Source: Lasioglossum baleicum (taxonomy: Eukaryota > Arthropoda > Insecta > Hymenoptera > Halictidae). Taken from it: a DNA stretch of 64,000 nucleotides. The translations under genes and the position numbers were made by a program. Positions 27,201 to 40,556 of the stretch are shown here, in pieces; position 1 is the stretch's first letter, and each line of letters begins with the position of its first letter. The stretch is taken from the NCBI RefSeq assembly GCF_051020765.1, contig NC_134937.1, forward strand, positions 16,546,947 to 16,610,946. Reading direction: 5' to 3'. The notes under the pieces were generated by a model. That model did no database searches and was not told the DNA's origin. It saw nothing but the letters and a program-made list of their open reading frames with translations.

Positions 27201-30200
27201 CCTATTTGGAGATAAATGGAAGCCCGTTCGCTGGGAAAAGACACTACCTTGCAAATTCCCCTTGCCGAAAGAACAAACGAATCGTTCCGTGGATTACTAA
27301 GAACATTACAGTACGTCACAATCGTTTCAATTAGCTTTCCAAGTTTTTATTAGCTCGCCACCGTACGTAGCCGGCCGCCCGCTGAATACCTCAATTTAGA
27401 ATCTCGAAACTTCCAAGCCACGGCGAAACGAAACTTTTTTACAGAATTCTCAAACGCGAATTTTATATTACGCATGCCACCGTGCAAGTCATTGTCCTTT
27501 TTCTCTCGTCGCGCGAACTCCCTTTTCCCGAACACTGCGAAATTGTTGGCGAGCTGAAGCGGAAAGGCACGAGCAAAGACTAAATATTTTATGGTCGTGG
27601 AACTTGAATGGAGTTTATTATTTTTCAATGGACGGTTTGTTCGTTATTAAATCAAACGTTCAGATAATATATGTATATCTGTAATTTCATATTGGCATCT
27701 CCTGATTTACCTACCTTTTCAATAATTGTGCTGTACCCAAAAGAAGTTTAAAAATCTTCTTTTATACAATACTACCTTATGAAATGATTAAATTAAATTA
27801 CTGGGGGTGACTGTTGGTTTATGATTGAAGTTGCTATTGCTGTTCAAGGTACTTTTAAAAAGTCCTCAGCCATGGATCATAGACTATTCAAAATTATGAA
27901 ATGTGTTGAGAAAGAAAGTAAAAATTCTCTCACTGCATCGATAGGTAAAACCTCGAATATCCACAGAAATTCGAAGTTGTATAGTCCCGTGTTTCGGTAA
28001 TGATGTTATAAATTGCTCGTAGCTAGATCTATTTTACCCATGGAAAATTGTCAGTCATCCATCAATTTGTCAAGGGCGAGATTCAAAATAAATTTGTTAT
28101 CGGTGCGGATAATGCATGCAGCGCTCTTCTTCCCAAATAGAAGAGACGATTTGTCAGGATACCGACGGCCGGACGTTTTAAAACGGGCTGCAGATTGATG
28201 TCGGGGCAATTGTGCGATGGTGATCGACGACAGCCGAGAGAAAGAGGAGAGAAAAAAAAAACACGGAGAAAGAACGAAAAAAAAAAAGACAAAACCGTCG
28301 ACCGCGGCGCACGATTACGTTTCTGACTCTGAATGCTTTCTACGGCTTAAACGGATGATCCTCTTCCTGTCCGTCATCCTGTCCGCGGCCGAGATAGCTC
28401 ACGATCGGGACTCGACCGGTCACCGTATTAATCACCGACTACTAAACTGCACGTCTAATTCGGCCTTCGAGCTGCAATGAGGATTAACGACGCGACCGTG
28501 TCCTGCATGCGGAGCCATTTGTATCGAGCGTTCCGAACGTCTTACGCGTCGTTAACGTACAGTCGACGAAATTTCTGTAACGACTTTCTCAATCAAAAAT
28601 TTAAGCAGAAGTTTTATCAAAATTGCCCAAATTCATTGAACTTGTGGTAGGTCCAGGAGATCTTAAAAACTCGGGGCTTTGCAATCCTTAAATATTAGTT
28701 ATAGAGGATGTTAAAAATTAGTAACTACGAAATAGTGTGACTGTTGTTCTATCTGTCAGGTGATAGTTAAAGAACACGGTATCACTCTACCCAGACTCCC
28801 CTAGCACCGCACGCACTATCGGTATTGGACCAATCGTCGTCGTCCTCGGCCAATAGCAACAGTGCGTGCGATGGTGGGGGAATCAGGATACAATGAGAAC
28901 GTAAACACTTGGCCCAGCTATCATCTGACGGACAGAACAGTACATTTTAGTTTTTCTTCTGATGTTAATATTTTCCCTTTTGACATTTTCGTGGAACAGA
29001 AAATATTTAATTACTGTATACATGTATAAATAATTTCTGAATAACCTGTTACACGTGAGTAGCATTAGGGTGAGGTACATTAGTTGCTTTGTTTGTTCTC
29101 GATACCATAAATGATTGTGTCTCTTGTAGTCATGAAGAGAAGATAATTTCAGACGATATGGATTCGCATCACGGCAATAACTATAGCGTCATGCAGAGGT
29201 CAGTAGAGCTATTAGGTCGAGTAACAGAAAATATTCCGACATCGAAGGCGCCTTCCATGGTGTCCCCGGGATGAGGAAAGCGAACACGTAATACGAGTTA
29301 GATACGCGTATTTTAGGGTAAACGGAGTCGCATGGGGTAAATAGGGTATTCACCGGGAAGCCCGCAGTATCAGGAAGCCATGAGAGTGCCGTTGAAGAAG
29401 GTCTAGACAGTCTACTAGCGAAGAGTGCTCGCAAGCGACGATATCGGCATTGCATCGAAAAGGCTTTCCTTGCTTTTATATCACGGTAAAAAGGGAAATA
29501 TCGCGACAGCTTCTTACACGTCACAAATGATCATTCCTGGATTAACAGTATTTGTCAACGAGCCTTCTCCACCGAGACCGTAAACACCTTCGTATCTTCC
29601 ATTCAATTTAAAAGTCCAAGGCCGTCGATCGCTATCAAACAGTTTAATCATCATTAAACCGTGCTTCTCGTCCATTTCTAGAAGATAAAGCCGATTACAA
29701 CATAATAAAATGAAACTCGAAAGAGGTTTAACGTCGACTTCATTTTCATCATCGCCCAGTAAAACCATTCGTGGGAATACTTGCAAATGTCCGGCCTGTT
29801 TTTATATATTAATCTACGGAGACGTTCATTTGCATGAAAACGCGGGAACGTGGAGAATGGGCGTAATTGCGTATTACTCATGCATTATCCTAAAACATTA
29901 GCCATCCTCTATACACCGAATGCAGGCGTTTATAAAATTTTTATTCCGGCTGACTCAATTTGCAGTAAAACTCGACGAAATCTCATCACCTGCCTGTGGG
30001 AACGTGGTAGTAACACCTATACACGGCGAATAAAATATTTCCAGGATTAAAACGCGGGCGTAAATTATTCAGGATTCGTTTAACATTCCGCCGCGGGGCA
30101 TAAAAACGTCGGATGACACGGCCGTTCTCGCATTCTAATGCATCTAGACCCGGTGACTCTTTCGAAAAACGATCAAACGTTATCGCGGAATTTCAAGGGT

Positions 30201-33200
30201 CGTTCGACAATATGTTTTTCGAGTCGAACGATTCGCGAGCGCCGGTTCATTAACGCCGTGGGTGGTCTCGTTCGTATCTCGTGTTCGGATGGTGTCTCTA
30301 GTGTCGTCTCCTTTCTTCGATGCTGTTCTCGCTTGGTGAAATGGTAATTAGCTGGCACGAATAATCGGAGGATACGCGGCGACTGCAGTGGACAAGGACA
30401 CTATGATTTACCAAGAACTATGTACCTTATGAAGCTTTATACTAGTTGTAAACGTTATAAACTTCACGTATTATACAATGTTTTTATTAAGGAACGATTT
30501 GTGCAATCATACAATTAGTACTCGCTGGTCGAGGTCGATGCGAAATTTCTACAAGAAGTATCGGAACAGTGAACCGCAGTAATATTCGGAGACTTTTAAA
30601 AGTATGAGAACTTTTGAAATATTAAATCATGCGACTTGGATGTTTTTTGAGAAGTTAGAGCAATCAGTTTACTACAAGATATGAACAAATTGTTGATTAA
30701 ATTGCAATTGGTCGGAATTACAGAGAAAATATCTCTATTATTAATAATTTTATGGGAAAAGTATTCAGGACAAAGTTGTAACATTCTAGAGGGCACATCC
30801 AGAGACACGGTCATTATTCCAGATATTTCAATATTAGAAATTCGGTTGTGAGGCAATTTAGCCACCGAGTGATCCTGTCCCACGGACAGCAAAAGTCGGC
30901 CAAGCACGACGACGTCTTCTCGACCGAACGAAATAAATTCCAGAGCCGCCGTAAGCAATGGAACGCCCTCCTCGGCGTCGTCATTCGTCTTCGCATCTCG
31001 CGTGCCGGTGGATGCACGTCGCTCCCGGTCCAGAGTCGACACATTCACGGAAGAAGAACGTTTTCATCAAACGGCTCGGGGTGTCGCGAGGTCAGAAAGG
31101 GAGGAAGAAGGGGGGGGCTGGGGCCACTCTCCCCGGTCGCCGTGGGCAACAAATCATCTCCGTCCGGGGGACTCGTAAGTCTAAAGACCCGGGAATAGCT
31201 CGAGTGACTGGCTTCGTTCGCGTTCGACAAACCATTCCTCTCGATAATCGGCCTCTTGGTCTTCACTTGGGCCTGGCTTTCGGCGATTCCGCCGACGTGG
31301 CTTCTCGCAGGCTGAAGTCGGCGTAATCGTCCGTTCCGAGATTTATCGCGGAGCAGGGTGGCGTGTGCTCACCCACTCTCTCTCGCTCTCGTTCTCTCAC
31401 GATCTCCCTCTCTCTCTCTCTCTCTCTCGGCGCTCGGAATGTCTTTGATGCCTTAGACTGTATCAAAGTGGCAGCCAAGGCAGTTCGAGCTCTCTTAATG
31501 GGCTATGAGTTATGGTCCGCCCTGGATACTCCTCCCTCTCTCTGTCGTGTTCCTATTTACCTTTCTCACTGATCCTCTTTACTTCGCCGTTCGCCTTTTC
31601 CGCTCGCCTTTTATCTTCGGTCTCGTTCTTTCCCGATCGGCCGCGGCTTCCTTAACCGAAAGCTCGCGCCGAGACACCGTCGTCGAGCTTTTACTACCAT
31701 CCGCCATCAAAACAACACTTAAAATTCTGACACTTCAGAGAGCGCGGTAGCTCATCGCTTTATTGCGAACACTTCGCTCGGTGCTCGCGGATTCCCGCAA
31801 ATGGCCCGCAATGCTTCGGAAAGATCCGCCAGCTAAAGCAAGGCTGCCGTGTGCGAGCTGCTTGTCTGGGGAGCTAATTTTTATGGCAGATTTTATGGCA
31901 TGACAGTTGCGGCGCGTCCTGTTCCGTCTGACCGAGCTAGTTCCAAAGAAATCAGAACTGCATTAGCAATCGCAGCAGCTCGCTGCATATACCGTAGGGA
32001 AATATTTCAACTACGTTTCTCCTCCCTATGTTCTTTCTTGATCTCCAATTACCAGATCTCGAATTGATACGTCTACTTCTACGTACTTTAAATTCACATT
32101 ATAACATTCTAAGATGGTAAATCTAACTAGCATATCGAGGCCTGAGAGAGGTACAAGATTAAAGGATCCGCTGAAAGTGGCCATTCGTGTTTTAATATTC
32201 CCTATAACATCTTCTATGGTCAATTTTCATTACCTCGCGGCGGAAGCTGCTCAAAGAGATCGGTACGCGAGCAACGGAATGTCATCATAGGAAATTACTT
32301 TAAACATGAGAAGTACTGTGTATTTAGAAATCATCTTCTACAACCTTGCTCCTCGAATTCGTTCAGCACAGCCTACCAGCTTTTCCGTTTGCACGGTTTC
32401 GTTTCGCGTTCAAAGGTGTTGCGCTCCAGATGTCGGTCGCTTTGCGATCTTCGGCGACGGCGCTGCTCGAAAAGTAATCTTTGGCGGAGCGATTTGGTCG
32501 TCGTGTATTTTTTTCTCTTCCGCAAACTTCAAATTGAGTTTGGAATACGGCGTGGAGCGAGATCGCGATCCGAATCCTGTGGTGGGGCACATTTTTAACG
32601 ACAATACTGATAGACTGTTCGATCTGCTGCAGAGACTTTCATTCGTTTTTTATTTGTATTAATCCACTGATCAAAGATTGTAGCAGCTTCCAATCTTATA
32701 GATAGATATGTAGATGTTCTTGTCATTCATTCTTCATTTGTTCAGTCAAACCTGTTTTTGTGCGGTCTTTTTTTATGTGATTTTATTGTTGTGCGATTTG
32801 TTTTTTATGCGGTATATGAATATCGAGATTCTGTTCGCCATATGTAAGTTCGCCGCGAGGTTAGGTCAATCTCAACCGTGTACCGACTACATGCTAACAA
32901 AAAATAAATCAACTCTAATATTTGTCAAGTCACGAAAGCGATTTCGAACCAGTTCATCACAAGAATATGCGCGTTTTGGACTACGACGAGTAGTATTGAA
33001 TTATGTACATTTTGAGAAATTCTCCGTGTTTAAAATGAGAAATTAAAATTTCTTAAAATGTTTCCATGTCTAATGTAATTATTTATTTTGTGTGGAAAGC
33101 ACTTTCTCGCTATTTCGTAAAGCTTTGACATATTTTCCAAGTGAAACTTTCGCGGTATCTAAGTGAGAGCGGTTTCTCTCCACCGCATAAAAAATAGTTT

Positions 33201-36200
33201 TCTTTAATACGTTGTGAAAAATTATTTGTTATAGCTATTTTTTTTGCGGTTTTGTTCTGCGGTCCCTATCTACCGTAGAAAAACAGGTGTGACTGTATTA
33301 ATTCGCTGGTTAAGGACTGTAGTAGTTCCCAATTCTATGTACATAAAATTTATTCAGACACGTTGAAATGAACGTAGATAATATTAATTCCTACAGAATC
33401 GTTGCAGGTAAGTGTGCATACATAGACCTGAAATTTAGATCTGTCCAGGGTTCATTTGAAAATGTAGCCAACACGTCGCAACTGCAGTAATTTAAGGAAA
33501 AAGGAAATTAACTTCAATCTTTATTTATGTACAAAATTGATCAGATAAAATGTACAATATCCGAGATCGATAAAAATTGATATGTATTACATGAACGTGG
33601 GTCTAACGCCCATCAAAATAATTCTTGGTTAAGCACACCTCGCGGTGAAAATCAGCTTAAAACCGTCTCGTCTAGCAACTACAGTAAAATCAAACGGGGC
33701 AGACAAATCGGAAATGACGTGTAGCATGTATCTGTCGGCAAAGCGGTCCGTTAATAATTCATTGTGAAGGAAGAGGTGCCAGGAAGTCTCCGGGAATCGC
33801 ATCCTCGGGCGAGCGTGTTATCCAGCTCGCTGGTAAAACATTTATAGGACGAGATGCCGGTTAATGAGAAACTAAAATGATAATTAAGCACGGCGAGTGA
33901 GACGTCAAACGGAGAAACGAACCGATTATGCACGAACCGTCTTGTCCCCGGTGTTCCTCGGCGGATCGGCTTGAAATCTCAGCGGAATTCTTTTCTCTCG
34001 CTATCTCTCTCGCGAGACGCGTTTTTCGCGGTAATCACGGGAGCTTTTTAATGCTTTAGACGAGCCCGCGAAAGGTATGTGCGAATACAATTATTAGCCA
34101 GCTCGAAGTGGCTTCCCCGCGTTTCTGGCGGCGCGGAATGAAGCGGAGTGGAGCGGCGGTGTGCCGGCTCATCTTTAATTCATGCCATCCGGTGGCTCGA
34201 CTCGATCGATAAATTATAATTTCACCCCGTATCGCCCCGGCGCGAGGTGACGGTTATCCGTCAGCCGCGCGGAGGATCACGTATTTATACGATTTCCTTT
34301 CTACAACGATGTAACATTTCCGATTATACCCCACGTCCTTTTTCGCTCGGGACTTGTCGAGAAATTTTTATCGGCACGTCGATTGCGACGTCTCGCTCGG
34401 CGACGAGTCAATGGGATTTCAGGACAAAAATCGTGTTACAACATCGCTGCAGGGGTGACGTAACTCAAAAGTACAGTGATTCACGGTAATATTCGGCCAG
34501 TCTTGAGGCCAGTCTCGTGCGAACGCTGCAAAATTTAATTTAATTCATGAATTCTTTTCACAATGATGCTACAAGACGTGATGTTTTCCCACATTTCCTC
34601 TTGTCTATCCGTGTCCTTCGTCTTTTTATAAAACTAGTCTGAATTCGCATTGGATACATTACAATGGGACAATCTAATCACTGAATTTTTGAAGTATCTA
34701 CTTGTTTGCCTAACTAAGAAATTATGTAATTCTTGGACATAACAACCAAGGACAAACAGGGTGTCTCGGAACGGGTGGTACAAGCGAACGTGGGACGATT
34801 CTATTTACAATCAGTTAAAATAAATATCGTCTGGCGCGTCTGATCATGGCTAACCAATTCTACTTCTCCTGAATGGTGGAACAGTGGTAGCCGCTGAATT
34901 TTTAAACTAGATTTTCCCGGAAGCAAAGACTCAACCGGGAAAATCGTTTGTTCTTACTTTTATTGGTTAATACATAGCATCATCTCATGGTCGTTCGTAC
35001 CATCCTAAAACACCCTGTACAGAAATGTGTAAAACTTCAAGTAGAATTCCATAACACTAAACCTACAGGGCCTAAAAAGTAACTAGTACATGTTCTCTTA
35101 TAAAAATGACAAGATTGATTTTATTTAGACTTTGTGCGGCTCCTACTATAATACGTGCTTTACTAAACATATTTATACAATCAATTCTTATAAAATCATT
35201 TTTATTATTTCAATAATTGTAACATAATAAATCTGGAACCATTTTGAACGGTGGTGGTAGGTTTAGCTATAAACAAATGTTTTGGATCTTCGATTTCTAG
35301 TCGATTGCAATCTGATACATTTTCCAGGATATTAACACACGTGTGTGCATTAGTAAACAAATAAAAATTTGTGAACTATTCAATATAGAAATTTATTCTT
35401 AAAGCGTCTGAAAAATCGCGCAGTAATTTTGATCCGGCCTGTACGGCTTCGAGCGCAAATGCAAACAGGAGATTTCTTTCACGTGGTTGACAGCATCATA
35501 AGCCCTTGAAAAAAGAGGAACTTCAGTCTTCTAGGGTTCGCCGCGTGTCAGTTCCCAAGAAACGATTCGACGTTCCATTTTTCCGGGGACTCGCCGTTAA
35601 AAAAAGGTTTCTCTTGCTAAGGGAAAGAATGGTGAAGCTGAGGAGGAAGGGGAAAAAATAAACGCCGGTAATCCCAGAGTAAATATTTACCCTTACAGGC
35701 TGAAGCAAGAGAGCCACGGAGGCGCCTGGTGCCCGAAGCAGCAGATCACGAGGGAACCACGCGAGTGGCTAGAAATCGATCTTCACACGGTCCACATGAT
35801 CACCGCCACCGGCACTCAAGGACGCTTCGGCAACGGCGAAGGTGTCGAATACTCGGAAGCTTACATGCTCGAATATTGGAGGCCGAAGCTCGGGAAATGG
35901 GTTCGATACAAGGACGTACGGGGCGAGGAGGTGAGTTCTTGTTTCATTCATGCGATAATTGAAGAGATTATTACCTAAGAGGTATCAATTACACCTTGTT
36001 TGTCACAGTGAACATTCTCTTTTTAAACACCCATTCTCTTTTTTTAGCCTACTCCAAAACGTTTGACTTCTTCCTGTTTATGCTGTAAAGTGCATTTCTT
36101 TAACCCTTAGACCCAATCAAAATTGCTGTGTCATTATCCAAAATATTTTCCACATTATTAAATTCATTTATATTGAATACATTTCTAAAAATGTAAATAA

Positions 36201-39200
36201 CTACTTAACGTTCGATTAAAAATCATTTGGACAATCCAATTCATATTATGCAAAATATGATTTTATTAATGAATTACAATATATGGTGATACATATAATA
36301 GTTGAAGTTTTAGAAATTTCTTAAACACAAACAAACATAGCAATGTAAAAATTATTTTAAGTAGCAATTTTGGCTATAATATGGCTCTTTATTGATTCAT
36401 AGTAAAAATTACATAGCAATGGATTATTATAACCAGAGAGAAATGTTGTTCTCTTTGGAGAACGCGTAATGAATTCCCGCGTGTCAGAAGTTGCGAATTA
36501 TACTCTCGGCTAGTGAGGCTCGCGATCGATTTTCTAAACGAATACATCGATGTTAAGTTAAACGGAGTTTATGGCGGAGTAGTTATTTCTCGAACGCAAA
36601 CAGAGGAGCAGACGTACGACAGGAAGTTGTAAATCACTCTGCTCGTATTTGTTGCCTCAGAAAGCATAGTGATCTTGTTGAGACAATGTATGGCTCGAAG
36701 GAGTTAATGTGATCATGTAAATATCCTGAGGAATTTTATGCTCTCGCTAGGTGAAACGGAGTTTAATTCTGTATGCGTTTAAATAAACTTTCACAATGTT
36801 CTGAGAATCTAAAAAAGGCAAAAATCTATGATTATATTAAAAATATGAACATATAGAATTATCGAGCATTTCAGACGCATACTTTTTTATACTGTAGTGT
36901 ACTCAATTCTATTCGATAAAAGTGGAACTAAATTCTAATTTAATTTTATCAAAAATAAAACACGATCTCTGTAATACATATGTATAAGATTGTGTAATGA
37001 ATGAAACCACTTTCTTAAAATTAAACCTGCTATAATAGATGTTATTATTTTAAAACTCAAATTCGGAACAGTAAAAATACGAGAACTAAGAGGACGGTTA
37101 AAACGAGGTAAGAGCGGTAAGGTAATTTAAAATGACATAAAAGCTTTATTCTAATTCTGAGATCTTGGATCAAATCGTTCGCCTCTACATTTGGCACGAA
37201 TGTTCGGAAAACGCGGTGCAAAAATACCGGCGGAATGTGATCGGTAATCCACTTACCGAGCCAGTAGTATAATAAGAGAAACAATGGAGGGATCATTCGA
37301 CAGTTGATAGGCAGATCGGCTATTAGCGTTTAGGGGCGTGCGGTAGTGTTGCTCGTCGGATCCCCGTTTAGAAGCTGAAACCGCACAGCGAGGAGGCGCA
37401 TAATTCAATTCAATTAACCGGTCACAACAATTCACCGGCGCGAAAGATCAACGAGGTTACGTGTAAGCGGAATCTCGCGGTTAAATTTAGTCACGGGGCG
37501 ATACGCGTGTGGAGCTCGTCGGCAGCTTGCTATGGCAGAGAGAAAGAGAGAGAGGGACGAAGTGAGTGCGCGCGGATTATTGAGAATGATTTGTAGTTGT
37601 GTCCGCAAGTCCGCGGGCCAGTAACTAAACCGTGACGTTAACAAGACGTAAATCTCGGCGGTAATATGCTGTGGCCGGTCAAAGTGGTTCGCGGCCGATG
37701 CAATTTACCGGAATAGATCGGTAACCGTGAACCTACGACTTTAATTAGCAACACCCAACAATAGGGGCGGAGACCCCGTTCATTTATTCCCCGTGTGGGG
37801 AATATATACGTCTCCTACCCGTGTTACTCTCCCGCTAGAGAATCCGGTGAATCCACCGGTTCGGGTCTGACATCGATGAATGAACTGTCCTCCGAGCGTA
37901 CTACGGCCACGCGTCGCCAAACTGCTTCTGTCGCCCGACGATACGCTATTATCGCGCCCCGGATGCTTGCCACAGGCTCTAAATCATTTTGATTTAACGA
38001 CTTCAGCAAAATTGTTTTGTTTTTGCCGACCGTAAATACTGGCCGATGTGTTTCGCTCAAAGCGATTCTCGAAGGAAAGAGCTCTGCTCGGTGCGTTTGA
38101 GAGATTCCTGCTGGCAGAAGTATAGTCTGGCCGACTGAGATTGGAATCGCAACCTCCTCCGAGTCGAAAGACCGAGCGGGAATGAGATCAAAAGCATTAC
38201 TTAGCCCGGGAGACGCCGATTTTTGACGAGAGATTCTGGTGGAACAGATTCGAAAAATCAATTTCGCTTCGTCCCGATCGAAAGTATATTTGAAAAATGC
38301 GAACCTCAATTTTCGTTGACGAATTGATGTTATTCAGTGCATTCGATGATGAGTACCTTTGAAGTCCTTTGTGTTATCCCAGCGTGACTGTTTAGAAGAA
38401 AATCATTCATTTTTTGCATTCGCTTGGCTATGACAGGTGCTACACGTCACGCCAACGAGGGCTTGAACGCCACACAGGTTGACATGATCGCACGCTGTAC
38501 GATAAATAAATAAATGCAGCTAAAAAAATGTTTTTGCATCGTTTGAAGATGTATCTCGCAAGAAAATCCATTCCCATAGTAAAAATAGTTTTCTGGAGAA
38601 ATAAATTCGTACCAGTTACTTTATAACTTAGAAACAACCTCTTTTCTAATTGAAAATACTTAATTGATGCTCGTAACAGATATTTACTTCACTCTAATCA
38701 CTTCAGGCCCATACAAGCTGATAATAAATATTAGCAGACTCTTGCTTCAGAAGACAGGCCCGCAGAATTGCTAGTTCGTGTCTGAGTAATAATAAGCTTG
38801 ATTTTAACCTTCTGCACTCGACTTTCATCTGCAAAACGCCATGAACGTCGGACAATGATTTACAGGCTTATAATTATAACTGATAATACGCGTGTATTTA
38901 ATAGATTGTGAACATTTACACACAATGTTTAATTAATTATTAGACCGCGGATGTTAAGCATTTACTATTGTATCATTTTAAACTCAATAAAATGATTAAG
39001 AAAAGAAATAAATATCTACGTAGCTTCTACATCTTACAATGAATACAAACAATTTTTATTTTGCATAAAATTCTGCGGTCTATTAATTGTAATGTTTCCT
39101 TTTATTGATATAAGTACTTAAAAATTCTTAAGAACTTACTTGTCCTCTTCAGCATAGTAGAATGTACAATTATTAATATATAAATAATCTTTTTACAAAC

Positions 39201-40510
39201 ATTTCTGAAGATTTCTGTGAACATCAATGTTGCACGCGATAAGTGGTAATTGAAATCCTATAACTTCGTCCGTGCACTTTCGCCAGGCAAACTTTATAAC
39301 ATATTCGTCGTCTATCTCGTAGCGCAAAATCGGATAGAGAGTGAAGACCGTGGACATGTCTCGAAAGAAGTCTAAATTATACCCTCGAGCGGAAATCGCT
39401 GTCAGACATGGCCGACAATTTTCATTGAATTCCGACGCTCTCGGCATCCTCGTCCCGAAACAGAAACAAATATAAATCATCTCGACTTAGCGACGTTGTT
39501 TTCAGTTTTCCTCGGCTTTATGATTTCCCGTGGAAAAGCGGGTAGCGAACGGAAAGGAGCACGTATCTAGGTGGAGTTCTAAGGAACTTCCACTATTTCG
39601 TGATATTTGTTCTGAAGAGCGACGCCGGAGCCAATATAAGTCATTTCGCTCTGCCGACAATAACATTATTTTCGAGTATTTTTATTTTATTTCCGACGGA
39701 CGCGACGCGAACGTTTATTCCAGGCGATCGTGATTCCCGAGAACAGAAAGGATAGAGGAGGCGAAGAAAGAGGGAGAGCGAGAGAGAGAGAGAGAGAGAG
39801 AGAACGAGAAAAAGGAGAGAGGGTGGTAGAAGGAGGAAGGAGGTGAACGTCCAGTCGACGAGGTGGATTTCCTTGGAAGTTAGTACGTGGAGAGAGAGGG
39901 TGCTTCGAGCTTATTTGTATAGGAGGGTGGATCAATAAAACGAGAGAAGGGAAAGTCGTCGCGTGCACGCGGGTCAGACGATTTCGACTCACCTACATAG
40001 GCGTATACCTGGCTGAATAGTCGAGGTCCTTCGAACCTACAACGCCGCGCATCCCACGAAGGTCGGATTCGACGAAATTTAACCTCCCTTCTTTGACCGC
40101 GCTTCCATTTGCATACCGTCGCGATATAACCTTCACCTCGCGGATGCTTCCTTCGCCGAGGCAACCCGACTTCTCCTCTGGATATTCTCAACAATAGTCG
40201 GCGAGAATGTTTCTCTAGAGAATGGTCCGTTTCAATTTTCGATATTCGAAACCTTATTCCGTTCCTAAAAGCATTCTCCTGCCAGTTTAAAGTTGCCTTA
40301 GTTCAACGTGAAGGGTGAAAAGCTGGAGAAAAAGTTAAGAATTAATTAATTACGATGTATAGTCTTTGATTCCGAACAGAGTGTACTGTATCGCTATTTA
40401 GTTACGTAACATCCACTGTATTTTAAAATGACAGTTTACCATTTAATTGTGGTACAAGAATAATATTTAGACGATAGTATTTACAAAATAATATTTATTT
40501 ATTTTTAGTA

Positions 40511-40556
<46 letters not shown>

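Larger units (their letters stand above)
27047..35698 (+). other. Ddr intron 2 (8.7 kb, phase 2)
   Basis: Bounded by GTGAGT and CCCTTACAG. It holds one copy of a dispersed repeat (27705-27920), an inverted repeat (28798-28880), a CT microsatellite (31406-31428) and two inverted-terminal-repeat elements (32743-33295 and 34756-35018). No coding sequence was recognised. Confidence 0.8.
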
